Positions 1-8,989 of a stretch of DNA of 64,000 nucleotides are shown here, in pieces. This DNA is from Moritella dasanensis ArB 0140 (GTDB lineage Bacteria; Pseudomonadota; Gammaproteobacteria; Enterobacterales; Moritellaceae): positions 24,967 to 88,966 of the forward strand of contig NZ_AKXQ01000019.1 of NCBI RefSeq assembly GCF_000276805.1, in the 5' to 3' direction. The position numbers and the translations under genes are program-made. Positions within the stretch are counted from its first letter, which is position 1. Each line of letters opens with the position of its first letter. The notes below the pieces were generated by a model. It saw nothing but the letters and a program-made list of their open reading frames with translations, was not told where the DNA came from and made no database searches.

Positions 1-71
1 ACTTGTAGCCACATCTGATGAAACTCGAGCAAGGTGCCATCTTTGTCGAATAGTAATCCTTTAATTTCCAT
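1..71 (-). CDS. HAD-family phosphatase, N-terminal fragment (runs off the window)
   Basis: Only the first 23 codons are inside the window. They read MEIKGLLFDKDGTLLEF followed by HQMWLQ, and DKDGTLL is HAD motif I (nucleophile Asp followed two residues later by the acid/base Asp), as in phosphoglycolate-phosphatase-like enzymes. The ATG at 69-71 lies inside the last codons of the PHP gene upstream, with an 11-base overlap. The two are therefore very probably co-transcribed and translationally coupled. A phosphatase following a PHP hydrolase and an ABC importer suggests stepwise dephosphorylation of an imported phospho-compound, which is inference. The rest of the protein, including the cap domain and motifs II-IV, cannot be seen. 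Confidence 0.75.
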   Translation of the reverse strand, partial: MEIKGLLFDKDGTLLEFHQMWLQ

Positions 72-1536
72 GGGTATTTGTCTCTTCCATTAATTCGCCC
101 CAGATATTTACCAGAGGGTGGCTAAAGATAGTTTTGGTCGCGTTATAAATCGGGTTTATTAGCCCTTCAAATTCAGCAGTGTCGTTGTCATAACTGTTAT
201 TAAGAAAAGTGCCGCGACGAATATCAATACGTAGCCAAGCATAGTTGCTCATATCAACTTGGAAATGAGTGTCTTCATCGGTTATTTTTATACGGCTTAT
301 CACTTCGCCATCGGCGATACATTCGGCATAATATGCAGTGCGTTTATCTGTGACTGCCAGGCGATAATCGATAACCTTGTTACCGACATCTTGACCCGGT
401 AATACCGTGCCATTATTAATTTGAAAATCCAAACCACATTGACGTTCTAGATAAACATGTCCTTGACGTAGGCCTTGTAAAATACCGTTACCCGACAGTG
501 TATCGGCATGCACAAAAGTACTTGGATCGCCATAAATGGACGGTTCCGTTGCATTCGCGTTACGTTCATGGGGTGCTAGGTGCGAATCACTGCCGCCAAC
601 GCCTGCGATACGATGACCACAATTCCATAGCTGCGTGAGTAGAATTAATGCGCCTTCAGTGGCTTTCGGTGAGGTAGGCCATGTTGGATCACAACAAATT
701 TCCAAGGTATTTACTTTATCTAATTGAATATTTTGATAATGCCAATGCCATGGTTTCATCATTGGGTGGTTAATACTGATATTGCCTTCATCGTTGGCAA
801 CTAAACCAAGACCTTGTTCGATCAGTGCTGCACTTGAATAAGCGGCGTTGAACATGTTGAGCATACGGCGAGGGCCGTGAACATTAAAATGTCCTTGGTC
901 TGTGGTGATCTCAATCGCAGGTAAGATTAATGTTTTGTCGGTAACGGGCAATGCAGGATGACAAATATTGTGTTCGGTAATAAAAAAGAAATCGAGAGCT
1001 TGTTGCTCGGCTATTTGCGCCGCTGCAGCAAGGGTATTGTGACCATCGGATAATAAGGTATGAGCGTGTAAATCACCGCGATACCAAGCTGCATTATTAT
1101 TTTTACTGTGGTGGTAATCAAAATGAATGCTGTGATCTAATGGTGAACCTGGATTGGCAAGCAAGCAGGCTTGAGTCGGTGTCTCGAGTAATTGTGTGTT
1201 GGTGCTGTATTCAGTATCAATATTAATAGCATAATGCATTGCCTTTGGTGTGCGATTTTCACCTTCAAGGTTATATAGGTGTAATTGCCAATCACCAGCA
1301 GGGAGGTTTCCTGCGATACCGCCAAGTGAAGCAGATTCAGGCGTTAAGATTAGTGTTTTATCGGTTTTTTGAAATAATAAATTGGCGCGTAATTGCTGCT
1401 CACTGTCATACAGGTAAGCATATAAAAAGCCTTTTTTAACTGTGGTGCCAGTTAGGGTGAGGGTTTTAATATTAGCGCTAACATTAAAATTCAAAACTCG
1501 ATGGCCAAAGACCAATTCACCGGTAAAATTCAACAT
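61..1536 (-). CDS. PHP-domain metallohydrolase (CehA/McbA-like)
   Basis: A 491-residue protein with no signal peptide. The N-terminal ~145 residues look like a beta-rich accessory domain. From about residue 152 a PHP (polymerase and histidinol phosphatase) domain begins: GDLHAHT with H157 and H159, SDGH at 163-166, TEHN at 187-190, an internal INHPMM, and a late GGSDSHLAPHE. Together these supply the His/Asp/Glu ligands of a multinuclear metal site. Families of this type hydrolyse phosphoesters or other esters. It follows the binding-protein gene of an ABC importer in the same direction and overlaps a HAD phosphatase by 11 bases. A role in processing the imported substrate is likely, but the substrate is not readable from sequence. 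Specific assignment to the CehA/McbA branch is by resemblance only. Confidence 0.75.
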   Translation of the reverse strand: MLNFTGELVFGHRVLNFNVSANIKTLTLTGTTVKKGFLYAYLYDSEQQLRANLLFQKTDKTLILTPESASLGGIAGNLPAGDWQLHLYNLEGENRTPKAMHYAINIDTEYSTNTQLLETPTQACLLANPGSPLDHSIHFDYHHSKNNNAAWYRGDLHAHTLLSDGHNTLAAAAQIAEQQALDFFFITEHNICHPALPVTDKTLILPAIEITTDQGHFNVHGPRRMLNMFNAAYSSAALIEQGLGLVANDEGNISINHPMMKPWHWHYQNIQLDKVNTLEICCDPTWPTSPKATEGALILLTQLWNCGHRIAGVGGSDSHLAPHERNANATEPSIYGDPSTFVHADTLSGNGILQGLRQGHVYLERQCGLDFQINNGTVLPGQDVGNKVIDYRLAVTDKRTAYYAECIADGEVISRIKITDEDTHFQVDMSNYAWLRIDIRRGTFLNNSYDNDTAEFEGLINPIYNATKTIFSHPLVNIWGELMEETNTHGN

Positions 1537-1659
1537 GGTTAATCCTTGTTGTTATTAGTTATGTTGGTGATGAATGCTGAACACCCATCACCAATTATTC
1601 GTCATATTTTTCTTTATCTATGTTTCATACTTATGTTTCATATCAAGACATAGATAAGT

Positions 1660-2940
1660 TTAGCGATTAGCACGGTCTAGTGCGCGCTGTGCACGTTTAG
1701 CCGCTTGCTTAAGGGCTTTTTCAGCTGGAATATTTTCAATTAAGATCTGATCCGCAGCAATAGACAGTGCATCAGTGATCTTGCCTTTAGTTGGATCAAA
1801 GAAGTCCTGACTTGCCGTACTTGCTTGCAGTAATGGGATCAACGCTTGTGGGTTTTTAGCTGCGTAAGCTTGGTATGCCGGTACTTGTTTTACACTCTCA
1901 CGTACCGGGATATAACCTGTGGTCATAGACCAACGCGCAGTATTTTCTGCCGATGTGTAAAACTTCATGAACTCGAAGGCACCTTGTGCAGCTTCATCAT
2001 CAGTGCCTTTTGGCATAACAAAACTAACCGCACCCGCTTGTGGTGCTGCAGGGTTATTACCCCAACCTGGTTGCGTTGTTGCGCCAAGTTTAGTGAAATC
2101 AAGATCACCTTGATCGCCTGATGAACCGGTATAACCCAGTGCACGATCTTTAACTACATCATCAATCGTCTTGTACCAGTATTCCCAGCCTTGACCACCG
2201 TGATGAATGCGCATCGTTTCATCTTCGTGGATCCATTTACGGAAGCTATTCCAAACAGTTATCCACTCTGGAGAATTAATTAAAATTGTTTTACCGTCAT
2301 CACTAATGATTTTTCCGCCATTAGAATAAGCCGCATCAATTAAGTTTTCTTCGCCCCACATTGGTTCCCAACCATAAAATGTCGTGTTGCCTTTGGCATC
2401 TTTTTTGGTTACCGCAGCAGATACTTTTGCTACGCCTTGCCATGTGTTTAAGTCTTTGGCAGTGAAACCATGGTCTGCTAATACTTGCTTGTTGTAATAG
2501 AATATTTGCGTAGTGCCATACGCTGGAAGTCCGTAAACCTCGCCATTATCTGCAGTTACCTGATCGCGGAATGCATCAAGGAAATCAGCATAGTTAAAGC
2601 TGTCGTCCATGTAAGGGCGAAGATCACGAGTCAGATTACGCGCTACCATCATTTTTGCTTGGCTAGAATAAAGCAGTACAAACTCAGGCGCTGTCTTTGA
2701 TGCTAAACCCGCTTGAAGTTTCTGATAGGTTTCATCGTAATTGCCTTGTAAGGCACTTTTAATCACATAGTCTTGTTGGCTACTGTTAAATTCAGATACC
2801 AGAGAGGTCATTAACTGCTGCTGCTTTGAGCCACCAGAATACCAAAAGTCCACTTCGGTTGTCGCCATTGCGCTACCTGCAAACGCTAATGCGCCCGCTG
2901 CGTAGCTAGAACATACAATTGCTAATGTTTTCAGTTTCAT
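1660..2940 (-). CDS. ABC importer periplasmic solute-binding protein (family 1, UgpB/MalE type)
   Basis: A 426-residue protein with a Sec signal peptide: Lys at positions 2 and 4, a hydrophobic core, and likely cleavage after SAMA near residue 26. The mature start VDFWYSGGSKQQQL is typical of family 1 extracellular sugar and glycerol-phosphate binding proteins, as are the GLPAYGTTQIFYYNKQ segment around residues 135-150 and the C-terminal ALKQAAKRAQRALD helix. It lies 6 bases after the permease gene 2947-3885, so it is the third gene of the importer operon. The fold resembles UgpB, but the glycerol-3-phosphate residues cannot be confirmed here, so the ligand is left open. No ATPase gene is present in the visible part. 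It could lie to the left of the window, or a shared MalK-type ATPase could be used. Confidence 0.85.
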   Translation of the reverse strand: MKLKTLAIVCSSYAAGALAFAGSAMATTEVDFWYSGGSKQQQLMTSLVSEFNSSQQDYVIKSALQGNYDETYQKLQAGLASKTAPEFVLLYSSQAKMMVARNLTRDLRPYMDDSFNYADFLDAFRDQVTADNGEVYGLPAYGTTQIFYYNKQVLADHGFTAKDLNTWQGVAKVSAAVTKKDAKGNTTFYGWEPMWGEENLIDAAYSNGGKIISDDGKTILINSPEWITVWNSFRKWIHEDETMRIHHGGQGWEYWYKTIDDVVKDRALGYTGSSGDQGDLDFTKLGATTQPGWGNNPAAPQAGAVSFVMPKGTDDEAAQGAFEFMKFYTSAENTARWSMTTGYIPVRESVKQVPAYQAYAAKNPQALIPLLQASTASQDFFDPTKGKITDALSIAADQILIENIPAEKALKQAAKRAQRALDRANR

Positions 2941-2946
2941 GTTTAT

Positions 2947-3885
2947 TTACTCTTTTACGCCGTTATCGGCAATGCCGGACAAAATTGTTTTTTGACAAAT
3001 AATGAATAGAATCAACAGTGGCATTACTGCAATTGTGCTTGCTGCCATAATCTGTGACCAGTTCAAACCGTAGTTACCTTCGGCAATAAAGAACTGCCTG
3101 ATCCCCGTCGCAATCAAATTAAGATCTTGTGAGGTGATAAGTAGGCTTGGCCACATATAACTGTTGTAGTTAGTAATAAAGGTAATCAAGAACAAGGTAG
3201 CTAGCGCTGCTTTGCATTGTGGTAGCACGATTGCCCAAAGAATTTTAACTTCTCCGGCTCCATCAATTCGCGCAGCTTCAATTAGTGACGGATGCACTTT
3301 TAAAAATACTTGGCGTAGGTAAAACACCCCGAATACACTTGCAGCATTCGAGATAATCAAACCTGTGTGGCTATCTAATAAACCTAAGTTAGCTAAGGTA
3401 ATATAAGACGGAATATAGGTCACCGCGCCGGGTAACATGTAGCACGCCATTACGATGAAATAGAGCACTGTTCGCGATTTAAATTTAAGTTGGGTGATGG
3501 CATAGGCAAACATCGCTGAGTTAATCATGACGATCAGTGTCGTGAAAAATGCCACCGTGAAACTGTTCATGATGTACAGACCAAACGGCGCACTTTCAAA
3601 TGTTTCTACAAATGTTTGCCAGCGAAATTGTTCTGGAAAAATATTTAATGGGTTGCTAAATATTTCATCATTGGATTTCATCGAACCCGACAACATCCAC
3701 ACAAATGGGAACACCATAATCAAACCAGCAAAACTTAAAAAGCTATGTTTGACTAATAAACTACTCGCCGACTTTAATAGTGTGCTCACGGGTGTTGCCG
3801 GTTTCGCTAGTTTTTGTTTTTTATCAGCTTGTTGCTGCTGAACTTGGTAATTTCCCAAGGGTAAATCAATAGATTGAGTGCTCAT
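2947..3885 (-). CDS. ABC importer permease, MalG/UgpE type
   Basis: A 312-residue inner-membrane protein. After a cytoplasmic N-terminal tail of about 45 residues it shows a first membrane segment (FLSFAGLIMVFPFVWML) and the SMKSNDEIF signature of the MalG group, followed by five further hydrophobic segments. The EAA loop that contacts the ATPase is visible as EAARIDGAGEVKILWAIVLP near residues 205-225. The ATG has a good ribosome site (AAGGA, 8 bases upstream). It starts 11 bases after the first permease gene and ends 6 bases before the binding-protein gene, so the three form one transcription unit. Function: half of the transmembrane channel for the periplasmic ligand. Confidence 0.85.
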   Translation of the reverse strand: MSTQSIDLPLGNYQVQQQQADKKQKLAKPATPVSTLLKSASSLLVKHSFLSFAGLIMVFPFVWMLSGSMKSNDEIFSNPLNIFPEQFRWQTFVETFESAPFGLYIMNSFTVAFFTTLIVMINSAMFAYAITQLKFKSRTVLYFIVMACYMLPGAVTYIPSYITLANLGLLDSHTGLIISNAASVFGVFYLRQVFLKVHPSLIEAARIDGAGEVKILWAIVLPQCKAALATLFLITFITNYNSYMWPSLLITSQDLNLIATGIRQFFIAEGNYGLNWSQIMAASTIAVMPLLILFIICQKTILSGIADNGVKE

Positions 3886-3896
3886 CAGTGTATTCC

Positions 3897-4781
3897 TTAA
3901 TAATATATCCAGCGTTTACCCATCTCGGTATTAATCAATGTTAATACGCCGGTGATAGCTAAAATGATGAGTGATGTTGCTGCCGCAGGGCCCATGTCGT
4001 ATTGCTCAAATGCTTGCTGATAGAACAAATATAATAATGTTCTGGTACTACCGCTTGGGCCGCCTTGCGTTAATATTTGGAATTGATCAAAGGCTTGTAC
4101 CGAATTGATCATGTTGACAATAATAAGGAAAAATGTGGTTGGTGAAATCAGCGGTAAAGTGATTTTTATGAAGCGTGTTAATGGACTGCAGCCATCAATG
4201 AGTGACGCTTCATATAACGATGTCGGGATTTTGTTTAGCGCGCTAATGAAGAACAACATAGTCCACCCAACGGCTTGCCAAACAGTGACAACAATCACCA
4301 CGGTCATCGCCGTATCACCGCTTTCTAACCAAGCGATTGGCGCTATGCCTACTTTAGCTAACAGCAAATTAACTAAACCAGATTTAGTTTCAAACACCCA
4401 TGACCAAACGATTGATACTGCAACAGTAGGGGTGATCCAAGGCGAAAATATAACGGCGCGATAAAGTTGGCTGCCACGGAAGTTTTTATGCAATAACAAG
4501 GCAAAGCCCAATCCTAGCATTACCGTTGGAATCACAACGCCCAGAGAAAATACGAAGGTATTGTAAAGCGCCTCAGTAAAGTAACTGTCTTCAATCATGT
4601 ATTGATAGTTTTCAAAACCGACGTAGCTATATTCTGGGGAAATATAATCCCAGTCGGTAAAGCTGATGTAGATGCTCCAACCAAATGGCACGATCCAAAA
4701 AGCCAATAGGGGGATCAATAAAGGCGCTATAAATAATAGTACTTTTAGTTTTTCCGACATAATGTGTGAATTAATTTTCAT
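3897..4781 (-). CDS. ABC importer permease, MalF/UgpA type
   Basis: A 294-residue polytopic membrane protein. Its EAA loop (EASLIDGCSPLTRFIKITLPLI) is near the C-terminal third, and it has the FTDWDYISPEYSYVGFENY periplasmic segment typical of UgpA/MalF proteins. The reading frame stays open upstream to an ATG at 4874, but the 31 extra residues are hydrophilic, unlike the family, and lack a ribosome site. I chose the ATG at 4779-4781 because AAGGACA precedes it and it gives a normal N-terminus before the first membrane helix. It is the first gene of the importer operon. The 168-base gap to the LysR gene upstream probably holds the promoter. Confidence 0.83.
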   Translation of the reverse strand: MKINSHIMSEKLKVLLFIAPLLIPLLAFWIVPFGWSIYISFTDWDYISPEYSYVGFENYQYMIEDSYFTEALYNTFVFSLGVVIPTVMLGLGFALLLHKNFRGSQLYRAVIFSPWITPTVAVSIVWSWVFETKSGLVNLLLAKVGIAPIAWLESGDTAMTVVIVVTVWQAVGWTMLFFISALNKIPTSLYEASLIDGCSPLTRFIKITLPLISPTTFFLIIVNMINSVQAFDQFQILTQGGPSGSTRTLLYLFYQQAFEQYDMGPAAATSLIILAITGVLTLINTEMGKRWIYY

Positions 4782-4949
4782 GATAAATGTTGTCCTTGGC
4801 TGTATGGCTACATCATAGAGTTGCACTGTGACAAATTTGCTTGTGTCATCATCATATTTTCCATCGTCAGGCATAAGAAAAACTGATGGCTATATCGATT
4901 ACGCATTAGAAAATATTACTGGGTTAGCGTCATGACTCTCTTTTTTAGG

Positions 4950-5843
4950 CTATTTTTTCAGGTCATATTGTTGTCTGCGTTCTTGTTGGTCGAGCCAATC
5001 GCAAAAGAAATTTACTTTGGCGCTGCGCTTATTAGCAGTAATGATGTAATGGCTTGAATCAGAAGGCATGCTGCCTGCCATCGCTAGTACAAGTTCGCCA
5101 GAGAGTAGCGCTTTTTCGGCTACTAGCGAGCGCACAAGCATTAAGCCAATACCTTGTTTTACGGCTTCTAAACCATGTAGTGAGTTACTGATTTCGAGTT
5201 GAATATTAGGTGAGACAGGCGCGATATCATGATGACATAACCATTGCATCCAGCTTTCTTCATAACCTTTTACTTGAATGGCTGGCAGCTGCGAAATATC
5301 ATTTTTTTCCAGTGCATCACAATGTTTTTGTTTGAATGCTGGGCTGCACACCATGATCCATTGCTCTTGGCATAGGCGCATTGCTTGAGTGTCTTCGCTG
5401 TCGATAAAGCCATTGGTGATTTCAACATCGGCATCACTACAGGGTTGTCGAGATGGCCAATCCACTAACGTAAGATCTAATTTAATAAAGGTAAATTTAT
5501 TGGTGAAATCAGCTAATTTGGGAATCAACCAATTGTGACAAAACGACGTATTTATTTTAATGCGCAAGACATCAGCTTGTTGCTGACCAAATAATATTTG
5601 AGTTTGTAATTTAAGGTGCTGCAGTGATCCCGCTACCACGGGTAAGTACTGTTGCGCAGCTTGGGTTAATGTCACGCCACGTTGATTACGAATAAACAAA
5701 GTACAATTAAGGAATTGTTCAAGATTTTTTAGCTGTTGGCTTACCGCGGCTTGGGTAACGTGAAGTTCACGTGATGCAGCGCCTATTGAACCGAGTCGAG
5801 ATACGGCTTCGAAAGCTAATAATGAACGTTGTGGTGGAAGCAT
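4950..5843 (-). CDS. LysR-family transcriptional regulator (GcvA-like)
   Basis: A 297-residue regulator. The winged helix-turn-helix covers roughly residues 3-62 (SLLAFEAVSRLGSIGAASRELHVTQAAVSQQLKNLE), followed by the linker helix and a periplasmic-binding-protein-like effector domain. The opening PPQRSLLAFEAVSR and the recognition helix place it near the GcvA/AmpR branch. It is transcribed in the same direction as the ABC importer operon and lies 168 bases upstream of it. It is therefore the obvious candidate to control that operon in response to the imported compound, though this arrangement is less typical than divergence. Its effector is unknown. An AAGG ribosome site precedes the ATG. 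Confidence 0.85.
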   Translation of the reverse strand: MLPPQRSLLAFEAVSRLGSIGAASRELHVTQAAVSQQLKNLEQFLNCTLFIRNQRGVTLTQAAQQYLPVVAGSLQHLKLQTQILFGQQQADVLRIKINTSFCHNWLIPKLADFTNKFTFIKLDLTLVDWPSRQPCSDADVEITNGFIDSEDTQAMRLCQEQWIMVCSPAFKQKHCDALEKNDISQLPAIQVKGYEESWMQWLCHHDIAPVSPNIQLEISNSLHGLEAVKQGIGLMLVRSLVAEKALLSGELVLAMAGSMPSDSSHYIITANKRSAKVNFFCDWLDQQERRQQYDLKK

Positions 5844-5963
5844 ACATAACCTTAACCATAAAATGGCTAAAGTAATGTATGTTTATGACAGTATGATGAA
5901 ACTACCAGATATGCCTGTTTATTAATGGGAAATTTTTATTTTAAAATAAATTGATAAACCATA

Positions 5964-6317
5964 TTAGTGCGTTATGGTGGTTGAAAATACATTTATAATG
6001 ACGCTGCCAATTAATATTAAACTTATCCCCAGAATGGCAACCCAGTCGAGTTGTTGGCCATACCACAGCCAGCTAATCATAGTGACAAGTACGATACCTG
6101 CCCCGCACCAAATTGCATACGCAACGCCAATCGGCACAGATTTTATGGTAATAGACAGTAAGAAAAATGCCAGCGCATAGCAAATTAATACAATCGCACT
6201 GATTAACGGTTGACTGAATTGCTGAGTTTTGGGTAATAAAGATGTCGCGATCACCTCAAAGATAATCGCCAGTAGCAGTAATAAATTAGGTGGCATTGTT
6301 GTCAGTATTTTCAGCAT
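5964..6317 (-). CDS. small multidrug resistance (SMR/EmrE-family) efflux protein
   Basis: A 117-residue protein with four hydrophobic helices. The proton- and drug-binding glutamate sits in AIIFEVIATS (E21 in this numbering). Other EmrE landmarks are visible: SVPIGVAYAIWCGAGIVLVTMISWLWYGQQLD and a C-terminal LILIGSVIINVFS. If translation instead begins at Met8, the glutamate becomes residue 14, exactly as in EmrE. That makes Met8 (ATG near 6296) a good alternative start, although neither ATG has a clear ribosome site. Members act as antiparallel dimers exporting cationic compounds or guanidinium. The subtype cannot be decided from sequence alone. It is a single-gene unit upstream of the LysR gene. 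Confidence 0.85.
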   Translation of the reverse strand: MLKILTTMPPNLLLLLAIIFEVIATSLLPKTQQFSQPLISAIVLICYALAFFLLSITIKSVPIGVAYAIWCGAGIVLVTMISWLWYGQQLDWVAILGISLILIGSVIINVFSTTITH

Positions 6318-6616
6318 GGTATTTTTATCGTTTCTATCAATATTAATGAGCGCGCCACAATACCTGAATAAGATGACAGTATCCAGCGTGTAAGCATTAG
6401 ATTTAATGATATTACCGTTAACTTAAATTTAAGTTATATCTTTTGGGTAACAAGTGTTCACTTATGCGTATTCAGGTTAATTTTTGTTTTTAATTTAAGT
6501 TGCTGTATTTTATATTTAAATTTTACATTTAAATTATTTATTTTAAAAAATAAAAACTGATGGATCATTCTAGAGTACAAGTGTAAGCTGTTTTCAACTT
6601 TTAGGGAGAACGCTAC

Positions 6617-7741
6617 ATGCTTAATGAACTAACCAATAAACTGTCATTGACGTTATTTAATAACGATACGTTCAAGGCTTACTTTTCACCATTCTCAAAT
6701 AAACCTGTTGCCGTACTTATGGGTGAAATGTTTGCCGCAACAGTGGTGGCGATAGCACCTGAAAATAATGATATGTACTCATTAACATTAACGATCACTG
6801 GCAAAGTGAACACACAGTCGTTTACTTTCCAGCCCGGTCAATATGTGGAACTGCAGGTAAAGCAAAATGGCCGTTATATTAAACGTCCCTTTACAATTTC
6901 ATCGTCGTTAGCGCAGTTACAACAAGATAAGACAATTACCTTAACCATTAAAAAACAATCGGCTGGGCGTATTACGCCTTGGTTGGTTGATGCTGTGTCT
7001 CAAGGTGATCTGTTAGCGATTTCGCCAGCGAAAGGTGATTTTGTATTGCACGCTTGTTTACCGGCAGATGCCAGTCAACAAGTTAAAAAAGAAGTGCTGT
7101 TTATTGCTGGTGGCAGTGGCATTACCCCGTTTCATAGTTTGCTGTTATCGCATGTCGCGGATTATCCGAATATTAATTTCAGCCTGCTGTATTACGCGCG
7201 TACTCAGCAGCATGTATTACACGATGACCTTGTTGCGTTAGAAATAGACCAAGCTAATTTCAGCTTAAAATTATTACACAGTGAACGTGATGGGCATTGT
7301 TCTTTAGCGCATCTTCACGGCATTACGACAGATCTGAATAACAGTGCGATTTATATCTGTGGTCCAAACAGCATGATGGATAATACCCAAGCATTATTAC
7401 TCGAAATAGGCTTGTCTGGAGACGCTATTCACCTTGAACAATTCGGTCTCGCGAGTTTTAACAATGTTGACATTAATGTTGCGCGTAACGTGTCATTTAC
7501 TACCACAAATAAAAATATTGTCGTGAGTGAAGTCAATCAACAAACATTATTAACCTTGGCTGAAGACAACGCTGTACCAGCTAAATACGGCTGTCGAATC
7601 GGCATTTGCCAAGAGTGCAAATGTAAGAAAGTAAGTGGTGTGGTTTATAACAGCCAAACCAAAACATATTCAGATACCGGTGAAGAAGATATCCAAGCCT
7701 GTATTAGTGTGCCAGTGACTGATGTCGTGATTAATTTATAG
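6617..7741 (+). CDS. NAD(P)H-dependent ferredoxin/flavodoxin-reductase-type electron carrier with C-terminal 2Fe-2S domain
   Basis: A 374-residue soluble oxidoreductase. After about 40 residues comes an FAD-binding barrel with the RPFTISS flavin motif (residues 90-96). It is followed by an NAD(P)-binding Rossmann domain (LFIAGGSGITPFHSLL, ICGPNSMM) and then a plant-type ferredoxin domain with ligands Cys326, Cys331, Cys334 and Cys362. The order FAD-NAD-2Fe2S matches reductases that feed electrons to membrane desaturases and hydroxylases. It ends 7 bases before the fatty-acid desaturase gene. It is therefore almost certainly the dedicated electron donor to that enzyme, as in the Pseudomonas DesB/PA4889 arrangement. 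AGGGAGAA upstream of the ATG is a strong ribosome site. Confidence 0.88.
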   Translation: MLNELTNKLSLTLFNNDTFKAYFSPFSNKPVAVLMGEMFAATVVAIAPENNDMYSLTLTITGKVNTQSFTFQPGQYVELQVKQNGRYIKRPFTISSSLAQLQQDKTITLTIKKQSAGRITPWLVDAVSQGDLLAISPAKGDFVLHACLPADASQQVKKEVLFIAGGSGITPFHSLLLSHVADYPNINFSLLYYARTQQHVLHDDLVALEIDQANFSLKLLHSERDGHCSLAHLHGITTDLNNSAIYICGPNSMMDNTQALLLEIGLSGDAIHLEQFGLASFNNVDINVARNVSFTTTNKNIVVSEVNQQTLLTLAEDNAVPAKYGCRIGICQECKCKKVSGVVYNSQTKTYSDTGEEDIQACISVPVTDVVINL

Positions 7742-7748
7742 GGATAAG

Positions 7749-8906
7749 ATGATGGCAGAGTTAAATAAAGAGTTAAATAAAGAATTAAATAAGAACTTTG
7801 GTAAAAAGTTAAATGAAGAGCAATTAGAACAACTGGCAATAGATCTTGATGGCGTAAAAGCCAAGGCCATGAAACAAGTTGGTAGTACCGATGAACGTTA
7901 CATTAAAAAGATTGTACGCCTGCAGCGTAGCTTAGAAATTGCGGGACGTATTTGTCTGGTATTAGGTTTTATGTCGCTGTATTTCTGGGGAGTGGGCGTG
8001 CTGCTATTAAGCGCATCGAAGATCTTAGATAACATGGAAATTGGCCATAACGTTTTGCACGGTCAATATGATTGGATGAACGATCCAACGCTGAATTCGC
8101 AAACGTTTGAATGGGATAATGCCTGTAGCTCAGAATCGTGGAAGCGGGTGCATAATTATGAACACCATACTTACACCAATATTGTCGGTAAGGATCGCGA
8201 TTTTGGTTACGGATTATTACGCTTAAGTGATGATTTCTCTTGGCGCTTGCGTAATTCATGGCAGTTCGTTACCTATCTTGTGCTCAGTACTTTATTTCAA
8301 TGGGGTATCGCATTCCATGAAATGGCTGGTGAACGGGTATTCTTTGGTAAGAAAAAAGAAGGGCGAGGATCACACGTTGATGTTGAGCAATTAAAGAAAG
8401 TATTCTATAGCAAATCAACACGTCAAATTCTCAAAGATTACGTTATCTTCCCATTATTAGCGGGCCCGTTTTTTGTGATGGTATTGCTGGGTAATTTAGC
8501 GGCTAATTTACTGCGTAACTTTTGGACTTCAACGATTATTTTCTGTGGGCACTTCCCAACAGAAGTGTATACCTTTACTGAAAAAGAATGTGAAAATGAA
8601 TCGCGTGGGCATTGGTATTATCGTCAAATTTTAGGCTCGGCTAATTTAACTGGCCCTAAATGGTTCCATATTTTAACCGGTCATTTAAGCTGTCAGGTAG
8701 AGCATCATCTATTTCCAGAAGTGCCTGCGCATCGTTATGTTGAAATGTCGAAAGAAGTGCAAGTTATTGCGGCTAAATATGGCATTGCTTATAACACCGG
8801 TAGTTTCTTTAGCCAGTATGCCTCGGTTGTACAACGGGTGCTTTATTTCTCATTCCCGGTGGGTAAAGTGACGGGTAAGAAAGCGGCGCTGTATCCACGG
8901 TTTTAA
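7749..8906 (+). CDS. membrane fatty-acid desaturase (acyl-CoA/lipid delta-9 type)
   Basis: A 385-residue membrane di-iron enzyme. The three histidine clusters are present: H100-NVL-H104, H135-NYE-H139-H140, and Q316-VE-H319-H320, plus an extra His at 268. Four hydrophobic segments flank them. It introduces a double bond into acyl chains at the membrane, using electrons from the reductase encoded 7 bases upstream. Increased unsaturation is a standard cold response, so the pair fits a psychrophilic marine host. The N-terminus carries three perfect ELNK repeats that are encoded by a 12-base tandem repeat. Two consecutive ATGs (7749 and 7752) could serve as start. Regiospecificity is inferred from family resemblance. 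Confidence 0.88.
   Translation: MMAELNKELNKELNKNFGKKLNEEQLEQLAIDLDGVKAKAMKQVGSTDERYIKKIVRLQRSLEIAGRICLVLGFMSLYFWGVGVLLLSASKILDNMEIGHNVLHGQYDWMNDPTLNSQTFEWDNACSSESWKRVHNYEHHTYTNIVGKDRDFGYGLLRLSDDFSWRLRNSWQFVTYLVLSTLFQWGIAFHEMAGERVFFGKKKEGRGSHVDVEQLKKVFYSKSTRQILKDYVIFPLLAGPFFVMVLLGNLAANLLRNFWTSTIIFCGHFPTEVYTFTEKECENESRGHWYYRQILGSANLTGPKWFHILTGHLSCQVEHHLFPEVPAHRYVEMSKEVQVIAAKYGIAYNTGSFFSQYASVVQRVLYFSFPVGKVTGKKAALYPRF
7758..7793 (+). repeat. three tandem 12-base units inside the desaturase gene
   Basis: Three consecutive 12-base units, each coding for Glu-Leu-Asn-Lys, occupy codons 4-15 of the desaturase gene. The units differ only at third positions (gag/gaa, aaa/aag). An in-frame unit gain or loss by slippage would change only the length of the hydrophilic N-terminal tail. 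Confidence 0.9.
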
Positions 8907-8989
8907 CCCATAAATACTCAGTTAATATACTTCAGGATATAAGACAATTGTTATGCAAAAACGCTGCAAGTACATCCTTGTAAGCTTGG

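Noticed and set aside
3897..4874. Longer reading of the MalF-type permease starting at 4874
   Set aside because: The extra 31 residues are hydrophilic and unlike the family, and no ribosome site precedes that ATG. The ATG at 4781 has AAGGACA.
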